Origin: Corynebacterium bouchesdurhonense
GTDB lineage: Bacteria > Actinomycetota > Actinomycetes > Mycobacteriales > Mycobacteriaceae
Assembly: GCF_900078305.2 (NCBI RefSeq)
Contig: NZ_LT546028.1
Span: 750,534-814,533, forward strand
Direction: 5' to 3'
Length of the DNA: 64,000 nt
The notes below the pieces were generated by a model that saw nothing but the letters and a program-made list of their open reading frames with translations, had not been told where the DNA came from and did not search any database. A program made the translations under genes and the position numbers. Shown here one piece after another: positions 28,055-36,592 of the stretch (its first letter is position 1; every line of letters begins with the position of its first letter).

Positions 28055-28639
28055 ATGCAACGCACTTTTGCCGCCACGCTGTCCTGCGCCCTCCTGCTAG
28101 CCGGGTGCGGCGCAGGCGGCGGCGACGAGGGCGGCACCTTCGCCTTCCACTCGCCCGGCGGGCAGGTGGAGATCTTCTACGACGAGGCCGAGCGCCAGCC
28201 GTTGCAGGACTTCTCCGGGGAGTCGCTCACGCAGCCCGGCGAGGAGATCGCGCTGAGCGACTTCGACGGCCAGGTGGTGGTGCTCAACGCCTGGGGCCAG
28301 TGGTGCGCGCCCTGCCGCGCCGAGGTGGATGACCTCCAGGAGATCCAGGAGGCGCTCCAAAGCGGCAGCGCCGGCGCGCGCGGCACCGTGCTGGGCATCA
28401 ACGTGCGCGACCCGAACCCGCAGATCGCCCGCGACTTCCTCGCGGACAACGGGGTGACCTACCCCTCCATCTATGACCCGCCGTTTAAGACGGCGGCGTT
28501 CCTCGGCGGCGTGCCCAGCTCCGTCATCCCCACCACCGTGGTGCTCGACTCCCAGCACCGGCCGGCCGCGGTGTTCCTGCGCGAGGTCACGGCGCAGGAC
28601 GTGCTGGACGTGGTGGAGCGCCTAGGGCAGGAGGCCTAG
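28055..28639 (+). CDS. Thioredoxin-fold lipoprotein, TlpA/ResA type (cytochrome c maturation)
   Basis: A 194-residue exported lipoprotein: signal peptide ending in lipobox LLLAGC (Cys18) and a thioredoxin domain with WGQWCAPCRAEVDD (CxxC ~86-89) and cis-Pro in SVIPTTVVL. It should keep apocytochrome c haem-binding cysteines reduced, taking electrons from CcdA, the next gene, which starts at the base after its stop. This matches the CcsX/ResA role in System II. Confidence 0.92.
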   Translation: MQRTFAATLSCALLLAGCGAGGGDEGGTFAFHSPGGQVEIFYDEAERQPLQDFSGESLTQPGEEIALSDFDGQVVVLNAWGQWCAPCRAEVDDLQEIQEALQSGSAGARGTVLGINVRDPNPQIARDFLADNGVTYPSIYDPPFKTAAFLGGVPSSVIPTTVVLDSQHRPAAVFLREVTAQDVLDVVERLGQEA

Positions 28640-29419
28640 GTGGGCGAGGCGTTTTCTGAGGTGGCGGCCTCCGGTCCGCTGCTGCTGGGGATCCTCGCCG
28701 CGGCGCTGGCCGGCCTGGTGTCGTTCGCGTCCCCCTGCGTGATCCCGCTCGTGCCGGGCTACCTGTCCTACCTCACCGGCGTGGTGGGCGGGGAGATGAC
28801 GTACGAGGACGGCGGCCCGCGCGTGACCCGCAAGCGCGGCGCAGTCGCGGCCGCGGCCGGGCTGTTCGTCCTCGGCTTCACGGTGGTGTTCCTCCTGGCC
28901 ACGGTCTCGGTGTTCGGGGCGATCAGCCTGATCCGCCTCAACGCGGACACGCTCATGCGCATCGGCGGCGTGGTCACCATCACCATGGGCGCGGTGTTCA
29001 TGGGCGCGGTGCCGGCGCTGCAGAAGGACACGCGCATGCAACCGAAGCGCTGGGCCACCTGGCTCGGCGCCCCGCTGCTCGGCGGCGTGTTCGCCCTCGG
29101 CTGGACCCCTTGCCTGGGTCCCACGCTCGCGGCCATCATCTCCGTGTCCGTGGGTACCGCGGGCGTGACCGCGGCGCGCGGCGTGGTCCTCGTCATCGCC
29201 TACTGCCTGGGCCTCGGCCTGCCGTTCCTCCTGGTCGCGCTCGGCTCAATGCGGGCGGTGCGCAGCGTGGACTTCCTGCGCCGCCACTCCCGCCAGATTC
29301 AGGTCGCGGGCGGGGTGGCCATGATCGCCGTCGGCGTGCTGCTGCTCACCGGCGCGTGGGACCATTTCATCGGCTGGGCCCGCCAGCTCACGCTCGGCTT
29401 CGGAGGAACGGTGATCTAA
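28640..29419 (+). CDS. ccdA: Cytochrome c biogenesis protein CcdA
   Basis: A 259-residue membrane protein of six predicted helices that passes electrons from cytoplasmic thioredoxin to the exported thioredoxin-like protein. The paired redox cysteines are in SFASPCVIPLVPGYLSYLTG and FALGWTPCLGPTLAAI. The GTG start follows the upstream stop without a gap, and the next gene follows immediately, so it is mid-operon. Confidence 0.95.
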   Translation: MGEAFSEVAASGPLLLGILAAALAGLVSFASPCVIPLVPGYLSYLTGVVGGEMTYEDGGPRVTRKRGAVAAAAGLFVLGFTVVFLLATVSVFGAISLIRLNADTLMRIGGVVTITMGAVFMGAVPALQKDTRMQPKRWATWLGAPLLGGVFALGWTPCLGPTLAAIISVSVGTAGVTAARGVVLVIAYCLGLGLPFLLVALGSMRAVRSVDFLRRHSRQIQVAGGVAMIAVGVLLLTGAWDHFIGWARQLTLGFGGTVI

Positions 29420-31099
29420 TTGCCCAAGGTTGTGACGTGGCTGCGCCGCGCGTGGCACTGGCTAACCAGCATGAGTACCGCGCTCATCCTGCTGTTTTTG
29501 CTCGCCCTCGCCGCGATCCCGGGCGCCTTGCTCCCGCAGCGCCAGGTCAGCGCCTCGCTGGTGGACGATTACCTGAAGGCCAACCCAACCATGGGGCCGA
29601 TCTACGACAAGCTGCAGTTCTTCGACGTCTTCAGCTCCACGTGGTTCGTGGCCATTGTCACCCTGCTCATGGTCTCCCTGGTCGGCTGCATTATCCCGCG
29701 CTCGCTGGACCACTGGCGCGCCTACCGGGCCACGCCCACGCGCGCGCCGAAGTACCTGTCGCGGATGCCGCTGCACGCGTCGGGGGTGGTTGAGGGTGAC
29801 ATCGGGAGCGTCGACAAGCATGTGCACTCGGTGCTGCGGAAGTGGCACACCGCAACGTACGAGCCGGCCGCGGACCGCGCGGGCGCGCACTCGATCTCGG
29901 CGGAGCGCGGCTACACGCGCGAGCTGATGAACCTGCTGTTCCACATCGGCCTGGTGGGCATGATTGTCACCTTCGCCGCCGGGCGCATGGTGTTCTACGA
30001 GGGCCAGGCCATCGTGGTGACCAACTCGCAGGCGCCGTCCGCCGTGCCGGTGGAGCGCTCGCGCGAGTTCTGCAACACCTCTCCCGCCAACTTCGATGTT
30101 TTTCGGGCCGGATCGCTTTTCGACGGCACCGGGCTCACACCCTTCTGCTTCGAATCGCAGAATTTCGTGGCCGACTACCTGCCCAACGGCCAGGCCAGCG
30201 GGTTCACCTCCGACATCACCTACACCGACGACGTGAGCAAGCCCAAAAGCGAGTGGGAACCGTTCACCCTGGAGGTGAACAAGCCCCTGCGCGTGCGCGG
30301 CAACCGCGTGTACCTGCAGGGCCACGGCTTCGCGCCGCAGGTGACCATCACCTGGCCCAACGGGGAGACGCGCACCCAGATGGTGCAGTTTCGGCCCACC
30401 GACGCGCAGACGTTCCTGTCCTCCGGCGTGATGCGCTTCGACCCGCCCGCCGGCATGTACCCGGACCTGTCGGAGCGCCGCGCCCACCAGATCGCCATCG
30501 AGGGCGTGTTCGCGCCCACCGCGTCCTGGACCGGGCCGAACGGCGACATGCTGCAGTCCGCCTTCCCGGCCATGGATGACCCGGCGCTGGCCGCCGAGGT
30601 ATACGTGGGCGACGCCGGCCTGGACACCGGCCGCCCGCAGAACATCTTCGTGCTGGACCAGTCGCTCATCGCCGACGGGCGGTTGGAGAAGGCGCAGCGC
30701 CTCAACCTCGAACCCGGCCAGGAGACGGAGGTGGATCTGGGCGACGCCGGCACCGTGAAGGTGCGCTTCGACGGCGCCGCCGAGTACGCCAACTACCAGA
30801 TCTCACGCGACCCGCTGCAGGGCTGGGCGCTGGCCACCACAGCCGTCATGCTGGCGGCCCTCGCGGCCTCGCTGACCATCAAGCGCCGCCGCGTGTGGGT
30901 GCGCCTGCGCCCGGTGGAGGGCACGGGCCAAAATGGCGGCGCTGGCCTCGTCGAGGTGGAGATCGCCGGCCTGGCGCGCACCGACCGCGCCGGGTGGGGC
31001 AGCGAGTTCGACGAGGTGGCGGCCGCTATCCTCGGCACCGGCGGCGAAGCGGCCTCGCGCCCCGGCGGCGGGGGCGACCTGGACGAGCCGGACCTGTAG
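29420..31099 (+). CDS. resB: Cytochrome c biogenesis protein ResB/Ccs1
   Basis: A 559-residue membrane partner of CcsA in haem delivery and ligation. Helices at ~16-36 (STALILLFLLALAAIPG), ~76-95, ~175-195 and ~470-490 bracket a large external domain, as in the family. GALLPQR after helix 1 is typical. The TTG start at 29420 directly follows the ccdA stop; a GTG four codons on is an alternative. The C-terminal ~70 residues form a cytoplasmic Gly/Ala-rich tail. Confidence 0.93.
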   Translation: MPKVVTWLRRAWHWLTSMSTALILLFLLALAAIPGALLPQRQVSASLVDDYLKANPTMGPIYDKLQFFDVFSSTWFVAIVTLLMVSLVGCIIPRSLDHWRAYRATPTRAPKYLSRMPLHASGVVEGDIGSVDKHVHSVLRKWHTATYEPAADRAGAHSISAERGYTRELMNLLFHIGLVGMIVTFAAGRMVFYEGQAIVVTNSQAPSAVPVERSREFCNTSPANFDVFRAGSLFDGTGLTPFCFESQNFVADYLPNGQASGFTSDITYTDDVSKPKSEWEPFTLEVNKPLRVRGNRVYLQGHGFAPQVTITWPNGETRTQMVQFRPTDAQTFLSSGVMRFDPPAGMYPDLSERRAHQIAIEGVFAPTASWTGPNGDMLQSAFPAMDDPALAAEVYVGDAGLDTGRPQNIFVLDQSLIADGRLEKAQRLNLEPGQETEVDLGDAGTVKVRFDGAAEYANYQISRDPLQGWALATTAVMLAALAASLTIKRRRVWVRLRPVEGTGQNGGAGLVEVEIAGLARTDRAGWGSEFDEVAAAILGTGGEAASRPGGGGDLDEPDL

Positions 31100-31132
31100 C
31101 CCCGGCCGAGGCCGGTGGAGTAGGTTAAGCAC

Positions 31133-32080
31133 ATGCTTGTGGACTCCTCAATGGCAACGCTGTCGGACTTAACGTTCCGCACCGCCTTTGTCATCTACAT
31201 TGCGGCGCTCGTCATGTCCTGCATTTACTACGGCCGCCTGCTCGGGGTGATCGACCTGCGCCGCGAGCACGAGGAGCGCGCGACCGCCGAGGGCGGCGCC
31301 GAGTACGACAAGCGCGTCGCCTCCGCCCGCAAGTGGGCCGGCATGACGCAGGCGCTGGTCTGGTTCGGTGTGGCGCTGCACGTCGCGGCCTTTGTCACTC
31401 GCGGCTTCGCGGCCCGCCGCTTCCCGCTGGGCAACCTCTACGAGTACATCTTGTTCATGACGGCCGTGATCATGCTCGTGGCCGCCACCGTGATCCAGCG
31501 CAAGGGCTGGCACTCCATCTGGCCGTGGCTTTTGTTCCCCATGGTCGTGGTGATGTTCCTCAACTCCACCGTCTTCCACCTGCAGGCCGCCCCCGTGGTA
31601 CCGGCGCTGCAGTCCTACTGGATGCCGGTGCACGTGTCCACGGTGTCCATCGGCGCGTCCATCGGCGTCGTCTCGGGCATCTTTGCCCTGCTGTACCTGC
31701 TGCGCATGTGGCAGCCGAAGGGGGAGGAGCACGGCTTCTTCGGGAGCGTCGCAAAGCCTCTGCCCAGCGCAAAGACGCTGGACACCATCGCGTACAAGAC
31801 GGCGATTGTCACCCTGCCGCTCTTCGGTGTGGGCATCGTGTTCGGCGCGATCTGGGCCGAGGTGGCGTGGGGTCGGTTCTGGAACTGGGATGCGAAGGAG
31901 ACCGTGTCCATGATCACCTGGGTGCTCTACGCTGCCTACCTGCACGCGCGCGCCACCGCCGGGTGGAAGTCCACGGCCGCTGCGTGGATTAACGTCTTCG
32001 CGCTGTGCATGACGGTGTTCAACATGACGTACGTGAACTTCGTGGCGGCGTCCCTCCACTCCTACGCCGGCCTGAATTAA
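31133..32080 (+). CDS. ccsA: Cytochrome c assembly protein CcsA (haem-handling subunit)
   Basis: A 315-residue polytopic protein of the haem-handling family. The WWD-type motif reads WAEVAWGRFWNWDAKET near residue 245, flanked by helices with conserved His in VSTVSIG and GVALHVAAF. With ResB it carries haem across the membrane and joins it to cytochrome c. ATG 31133 follows TAGGTT by six bases, an internal leaderless promoter in the operon. Confidence 0.95.
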   Translation: MLVDSSMATLSDLTFRTAFVIYIAALVMSCIYYGRLLGVIDLRREHEERATAEGGAEYDKRVASARKWAGMTQALVWFGVALHVAAFVTRGFAARRFPLGNLYEYILFMTAVIMLVAATVIQRKGWHSIWPWLLFPMVVVMFLNSTVFHLQAAPVVPALQSYWMPVHVSTVSIGASIGVVSGIFALLYLLRMWQPKGEEHGFFGSVAKPLPSAKTLDTIAYKTAIVTLPLFGVGIVFGAIWAEVAWGRFWNWDAKETVSMITWVLYAAYLHARATAGWKSTAAAWINVFALCMTVFNMTYVNFVAASLHSYAGLN

Positions 32081-32090
32081 GGGAGTACGC

Positions 32091-33134
32091 GTGAAGGTTC
32101 TCATCACCGGCGGCGCCGGCTACATCGGGTCCACCATCGCGTCCTGCTGCGCGGACAACGGGATCACGCCCGTGATCCTGGACAACTACTCCACGGGCCT
32201 GCGCGTGTTCGCGCGCCGCTTCGACCACTACGAGGGCGACATCGCGGACGCGGCGCTGATCGACCGGATCGCGGCCGAGCACCCGGACATCGACGCGGTA
32301 GTGCACTGCGCCGCCATGATCGTGGTGCCGGAGAGCGTGTCCAACCCGCTGGCGTACTACGACAACAACGTGGCCAAGTCCGTCTCACTGCTGCGCTCGC
32401 TTACGCGCAACGGCATCCGCCGCGTCATCCTTTCCTCCACCGCGTCCATGTACGAGCCGGGCGAGGACTTCATGGTGGACGAGTCCAGCGCGGTGCGCCC
32501 GCTGAGCCCGTACGCTGCGTCCAAGCACATGGTGGAGCGCGTGCTTGCAGACTCCGCTGCCGCCGGCGAGCTGCAGGCGCTCTCCCTCCGCTACTTCAAC
32601 CCCATCGGCGCTGATCCCGAGCTGCGCACCGGGCTGCAGAACCCGCACCCCACCCACGCGATGGGCAAGATGATCGAGGCGCACAACGCGGGCGCCCCGT
32701 TTACCGTCACCGGGGTGCAGTGGCCCACCCGCGACGGCTCGGGCCTGCGCGACTACGTCCACGTGTGGGACCTCGCCCGGGCGCATGTCGCGGCGCTTGC
32801 GCTGTTTGGCGCCCCCTTCGAGCCCACCCACACCACCATCAACCTCGGCACCGGGCAGGGCACCACCGTTTTCGAGCTCGCCGAGGCCTTCGGCGAGGCC
32901 ACGGGCACCCCGCTCGAGGTGCGCACCGCCCCGCCGCGTGACGGGGACGTGGTGGGCAGCGCGGCGCGTATCGAGAAGGCGCGGCGCGTGCTTGGTTGGG
33001 AGCCGGAGCGCTCCGTGGCCGACGGGGTGCGCGACGCCCTGGCCTGGGCGGAGAAGCTGCCCGCCGTGCTGGAGGAAGAAGCCGAGCTGAAGGCGAAGGC
33101 ACACTCGAAGGCACACTCAGAGGGCCAGCAGTGA
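32091..33134 (+). CDS. galE: UDP-glucose 4-epimerase family protein
   Basis: A 347-residue extended short-chain dehydrogenase. LITGGAGYIGSTI binds NAD, SSTASMYEPG and PYAASKHMVE give the Ser/Thr-Tyr-Lys site, and RYFNPIGADP with DYVHVWDLARAH are GalE signatures. It should interconvert UDP-Glc and UDP-Gal for arabinogalactan. GTG 32091 has GGGAG upstream. The C-terminus ends in a short Lys-Ala-His-Ser repeat. It overlaps the next gene by four bases (GTGA). Confidence 0.9.
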   Translation: MKVLITGGAGYIGSTIASCCADNGITPVILDNYSTGLRVFARRFDHYEGDIADAALIDRIAAEHPDIDAVVHCAAMIVVPESVSNPLAYYDNNVAKSVSLLRSLTRNGIRRVILSSTASMYEPGEDFMVDESSAVRPLSPYAASKHMVERVLADSAAAGELQALSLRYFNPIGADPELRTGLQNPHPTHAMGKMIEAHNAGAPFTVTGVQWPTRDGSGLRDYVHVWDLARAHVAALALFGAPFEPTHTTINLGTGQGTTVFELAEAFGEATGTPLEVRTAPPRDGDVVGSAARIEKARRVLGWEPERSVADGVRDALAWAEKLPAVLEEEAELKAKAHSKAHSEGQQ

Positions 33135-33391
33135 CCGGCCCCCGCAACCAGCCGCGCCGCAAGGAGGGCAAGCCGGCGAGCGATGACCCGGTGCTCATCG
33201 AGCTCGGGGAGCAGCTAGCTCAGCGGCGACGCGAGACCGGTCGCGTCCAGCAGGACGTCGCATCGGCCGCGGGGGTGTCCCGCTCCACACTGCACACGAT
33301 TGAGCACGGCGGCGCCGGGGTGCGGTGGGAGAAGGTGGTGGCGGTGGCGGAGGAGCTGGGGCTGGCGCTGAAGTTGGAGGGGCGGGGCTAG
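33131..33391 (+). CDS. Small XRE-family HTH protein
   Basis: An 86-residue protein: basic N-terminus (GPRNQPRRKEGKP) then one HTH domain, LGEQLAQRRRETGRVQQDVASAAG then VSRSTLHTIEHG. GTGA overlap with galE shows cotranscription. It resembles HipB-type antitoxin domains, but no toxin follows. Its target is unknown. Confidence 0.8.
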   Translation: MTGPRNQPRRKEGKPASDDPVLIELGEQLAQRRRETGRVQQDVASAAGVSRSTLHTIEHGGAGVRWEKVVAVAEELGLALKLEGRG

Positions 33392-33400
33392 AAAAGGGGG

Positions 33401-33411
33401 CGTCGACAAGC
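33401..33411 (-). repeat. Intergenic copy of GCTTNTCGACG between convergent genes
   Basis: GCTTGTCGACG (minus strand) fills the 22-base gap between the HTH gene and the converging membrane-protein gene. It is flanked by GGGCTAG (33385-33391) and CTAGCCC (33414-33420), which form 7-bp arms around it and contain the stop codons of both genes. Confidence 0.65.
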
Positions 33412-33413
33412 AG

Positions 33414-33674
33414 CTAGCCCTCCTCACGGCGGCGGCGGCGCTCCTCCTCCTCGCGGCGCTTGCGCTCCGCTTCCTCCCTGGCGCGGCGCTCCTTGAAGCG
33501 GTTCTTCTCAATATTCCACAAAAATTCCTCGTCATCGTCCGGGCCTTTGATCTCCGGGCGGGCCGGTGGCTGCTGCTTCAGCGTGCCGTAGCGCTGCGCC
33601 GAGCCGGGGCCGAACGCCTTCCACATGAGGTAGGCGGCGGCGACAACCAGAACGAGGAGTAGAAGCCTTCCCAT
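33414..33674 (-). CDS. Small membrane-anchored coiled-coil protein
   Basis: An 86-residue protein: N-terminal membrane anchor GRLLLLVLVVAAAYLMWKAF, a Pro-rich linker, then a highly charged helix of Arg and Glu (RAREEAERKRREEEERRRR) likely to be a coiled coil in the cytoplasm. ATG 33674 follows TAATGT by eight bases on the minus strand (leaderless); upstream in-frame starts at 33686 and 33728 are less likely. Divergent from the DUF4229 gene. Function unknown. Confidence 0.75.
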   Translation of the reverse strand: MGRLLLLVLVVAAAYLMWKAFGPGSAQRYGTLKQQPPARPEIKGPDDDEEFLWNIEKNRFKERRAREEAERKRREEEERRRRREEG

Positions 33675-33715
33675 GACTACCAACATTACTTGGTGGCCAT
33701 CTAGGGTAAACAAGC

Positions 33716-34039
33716 GTGACGCAGCCAAGCCCCAGCACCCAGCCCACCGCCGCCGACCCCCGCGCCCGCTCCCGCGCGACCAAGGCGATCGCGGTCTACG
33801 GCCTGCTCCGCCTCCTGCTTTTTGTGATGCTCACCGTGGTCATCCAGGGGCTTGCATTGCTTATCGACGCCCCCGTGCCCCTCGTCATGTCCGCCCTCCT
33901 CGCCCTCATTGTGGCCTTCCCGCTGTCCATGGTGATCTTCACCAAACAGCGGCTGGCCGCCAACGCGGCGTTGGCGCACTGGCGCGAGCAACGCACCGCC
34001 CGCAAGAACTGGATCGCCGACGAGCTCGCCGAGCGCTAG
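33716..34039 (+). CDS. DUF4229-type two-helix membrane protein
   Basis: A 107-residue protein with two membrane segments (about 28-50 and 55-75) and a basic cytoplasmic tail (FTKQRLAANAALAHWREQR), the pattern of DUF4229 proteins found near menA and ccs genes in actinobacteria. GTG 33716 follows TAGGGT (33702-33707) by eight bases. Function unknown. Confidence 0.8.
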   Translation: MTQPSPSTQPTAADPRARSRATKAIAVYGLLRLLLFVMLTVVIQGLALLIDAPVPLVMSALLALIVAFPLSMVIFTKQRLAANAALAHWREQRTARKNWIADELAER

Positions 34040-34068
34040 CTGGCGCTAGCCGGCGTGGTCAACCGGCG
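34040..34068. terminator. Convergent-gene spacer with imperfect hairpin
   Basis: GCTAGCCGG and CCGGCGCTAGC can pair with a two-base bulge across the gap between the DUF4229 gene and the AEC transporter gene. There is no U-run, so termination is only suggested. Confidence 0.4.
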
Positions 34069-34980
34069 CTAGCCGAAGAGCCACGCGATCACCAGCATCG
34101 CTGGCAGGGACAGGAACGTAGTAATGAAGATCGTGTCCCGCGCCACCGTCTGCCCGACCCGGTACGTGGCCGCGTAGTTGTACACGTTCTGCGCCGTGGG
34201 CAGGGCCGCGAGGATGACGGCGGCGTACAGCAGCTCCGCGCTCAAGCCCATCGCCGTCCCGGCGGCCCAGGCGATCGCCGGCATGCCCGCCAATTTCAGC
34301 GCGGAGGCGACCAGGGTGGGCACGGGGTCCTGCTGGAGCACGCGGTCGCCCTTCAGCGAGGCTCCGAAGCTCATCAGGATCAGCGGGATGGACGCGCCGC
34401 CCAGGATCTTCAGCGGGGCCATGACCGGTTCGGGCACCGTCCAATGTGCGGCGGAGACGACGAACCCCGCGACGGCCGCAAGAACCACCGGCGCGGTCAC
34501 CCCCGAGACGACCGCCTTTAGCGTCGCCCCCTTGGTCTCGCCGCCGAAGTTCAGGCCCGTGATGATGATCGGGGTGAGTACCGCCATCTGCAGCACCAGG
34601 GCGGGCACCACGTAGACGGGATCGCCGATCACGTACGTGGCAATCGGCAGCCCGATGTTGACGGAGTTGTAGTAGCTGGCCGCGGCCGCCCCAGACATGG
34701 TCTCGGGCACGCCACGGCGGAAAAACAGCGCGCTGAGCAGCGCATACGCCGCCATGGTGGCCAGTGACGACACCGCGATCACCAGCACCACCGGGGAGAG
34801 GAACGCCGAGGTATCCGACACTGCGACCGAGCTGAAGATCAGCGACGGGGTGGCCGCCCAGAACGCGATCTGGTTCAACATCAGGCGGTTCTGCGCCTGG
34901 ATCACCTTGAACTGCGCCAGCAGGTAGCCAGCCCCGATCACCACGAAGATGATGGCAAAGCCAGTGAGGATGTCGAGCAT
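34069..34980 (-). CDS. AEC-family transporter (auxin efflux carrier fold)
   Basis: A 303-residue protein with about ten membrane helices in two five-helix repeats. YYNSVNIGLPIATYVIG is the crossover region typical of AEC permeases, and FGGETKG lies in the central loop. Substrates in bacteria are often dicarboxylates or malonate; nothing here tells which. Its start is four bases from the menA stop on the same strand, so it is probably cotranscribed with menA upstream of it. Confidence 0.88.
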   Translation of the reverse strand: MLDILTGFAIIFVVIGAGYLLAQFKVIQAQNRLMLNQIAFWAATPSLIFSSVAVSDTSAFLSPVVLVIAVSSLATMAAYALLSALFFRRGVPETMSGAAAASYYNSVNIGLPIATYVIGDPVYVVPALVLQMAVLTPIIITGLNFGGETKGATLKAVVSGVTAPVVLAAVAGFVVSAAHWTVPEPVMAPLKILGGASIPLILMSFGASLKGDRVLQQDPVPTLVASALKLAGMPAIAWAAGTAMGLSAELLYAAVILAALPTAQNVYNYAATYRVGQTVARDTIFITTFLSLPAMLVIAWLFG

Positions 34981-34983
34981 TGT

Positions 34984-36057
34984 TTAAGGCGCCAGGATCC
35001 CGGGCCTATCGAGTGGGATGTCCATAGTCCAGCCGAAGTCGCTCTCACCGATGTACGGCACCGTTTGGCCCCAGTAGAAAGAGCCCGCGATGGCAAGGGC
35101 GATCGCGGTGAGCACCGCCCAGATGAGCATGGTGCGCCCGTTCATGCCCAGCACCGGGATCAGGTCCTTGCCGCTCGCGCCGCCACGCACCTTGAGTATG
35201 GACGCCACCGCAAACGGCAGCGCCGCCAGCCCGATCAACGCCGGGGAGTAACTTACGGCCAGCAGCGCCGAGGCAACGAAGGGTGTAAGCGTGAGCACGG
35301 TGAACAGCTTTCGTGCCCCGGCGTCTCCCAGGCGCACCGCCAGCGTCTGCTTGCCCGCGGCGGCGTCGGTGTCGATGTCGCGGATGTTGTTGGCCAGGTT
35401 CACTGACGCCGAGATCGCGCCGATACCGATCGCGCTCCAGAAACCCTCACGCGAGACGAACCCGGACTGCGTGAACTCCGTCCCCATCACTGCCACCAGG
35501 CCGAAGAAGACGAACACCGCCAGCTCCCCTAACCCCGCGTAGCCGTAGGGGCGTGACCCGCCGGTGTAGAACCAGGCCGCGGCGATACACACCGCACCCA
35601 CCAGAACCAGCCACCACGAGCTCACCGCGAGGATGATGCCCAGCGCCGCCGCTACGCCAAAGGCGATGAACGCCGTCATCTTCACGTTCTCCGGAGCCGC
35701 CAGCCCGGAGGCAGTCAGGCGGGTCGGGCCCGTGCGGTTGTCATCCGTGCCCCGAATCCCGTCCGAGTAATCATTGGCGTAGTTCACGCCCACAATCAGC
35801 GCCCACGCAACACCGAGCGCAAGCAGCGCCTTACCAACGTGCGCCGAGCCCCAGAACGCCGCCGCGCCCGTACCGGCAATGACGGGCGCAAACGCATTTG
35901 GCCAGGTGTGCGGGCGCGCGGCCTGCCACCAGTCGCGGAGCGTCGCGGCGCTGCCAGTGTTGTCTGTGTTGTCTGTGTTGCCTGTGTTGTTGGCGTTGGC
36001 TTGGCCGGCGCTGCCGCCCGGTCCGGTATTACCTGCTGGGCTTGCGGGTTGAGTCAT
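34984..36057 (-). CDS. menA: 1,4-dihydroxy-2-naphthoate polyprenyltransferase
   Basis: UbiA-family membrane prenyltransferase joining DHNA to polyprenyl diphosphate. 357 residues. The Asp motifs are NYANDYSDGIRGTDD (~93-107) and NLANNIRDIDTDAAAGKQTLAVRLG (~215-240); eight or nine membrane helices. The N-terminus is a polar Asn-Thr-Gly repeat encoded by near-perfect 9-base units (35957-36000), unlike most MenA. ATG 36057 follows CATGAT by seven bases; ATG 36069 is an alternative. Confidence 0.95.
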   Translation of the reverse strand: MTQPASPAGNTGPGGSAGQANANNTGNTDNTDNTGSAATLRDWWQAARPHTWPNAFAPVIAGTGAAAFWGSAHVGKALLALGVAWALIVGVNYANDYSDGIRGTDDNRTGPTRLTASGLAAPENVKMTAFIAFGVAAALGIILAVSSWWLVLVGAVCIAAAWFYTGGSRPYGYAGLGELAVFVFFGLVAVMGTEFTQSGFVSREGFWSAIGIGAISASVNLANNIRDIDTDAAAGKQTLAVRLGDAGARKLFTVLTLTPFVASALLAVSYSPALIGLAALPFAVASILKVRGGASGKDLIPVLGMNGRTMLIWAVLTAIALAIAGSFYWGQTVPYIGESDFGWTMDIPLDRPGILAP

Positions 36058-36105
36058 GGCCTCTATCATGCCCTCTCCCCGAGGTGTCGGCTCGGGTTTA
36101 TCGCC

Positions 36106-36582
36106 ATGTGGATTGACTACGCCGTGCGCAAGGGATTACGGCTCCCGGCGCATTTGTGCGGTTGCCGGTCCTGCTCAACGCCGCGCGCCCCTACCGCGCC
36201 CACAGAATCGTGCTGGACGCGAACGGCATCGCACCGTATAAGAAGTGGAGGCCAGCACGGTCTTCCCAGCCGTCCCACCTGAACTCCGCCACCGGCGTGG
36301 ACGGCGTGCGCTACCCGCTAGAGATGGTGCGCTATGGGGGCAGGGCGCGGCACCGAGTTTTTGGACCTCCCCCCGCGCGCCGACGACGTGTGGCTGAACC
36401 ACTGCGCGCTTCGCGCCGGGTTCCCGGTGCAGCAGGTGTCGGCACGGTCGGCGAACTTTCCGCTGGTCCTGGGCTCGCAGCGCGTGCGCCTGTCGCGCGT
36501 GAACCTCTCCGGCGGCAACGACGTGCAGATCGCGGCGACGTACTCCTCCGAAGACGTGGCCAAGCTGCGCGCCGCGGAGTAG
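36106..36582 (+). pseudogene. Decayed glycosyltransferase fragment
   Basis: Pieces of one protein family lie in more than one frame. YRAHRIVLDANGIAPYKKW and GVDGVRYPLEMVRY are in the frame of 36156; LPPRADDVWLNHCALRAGFPVQQV and the C-terminus to TAG 36582 are in the frame of 36334. The order YRAHRI, PY-W, GV-YP, DDVWL is that of an actinobacterial glycosyltransferase, so one frameshift near 36336 and loss of the 5' catalytic part are inferred. Earlier sequence (YAVRKGLRLPA) may belong to it. The -10 box of the next gene overlaps its stop. A second partial copy of DVWLNHCA-coding DNA lies at 38778. Confidence 0.65.
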
Positions 36583-36592
36583 CGTTCTGCCG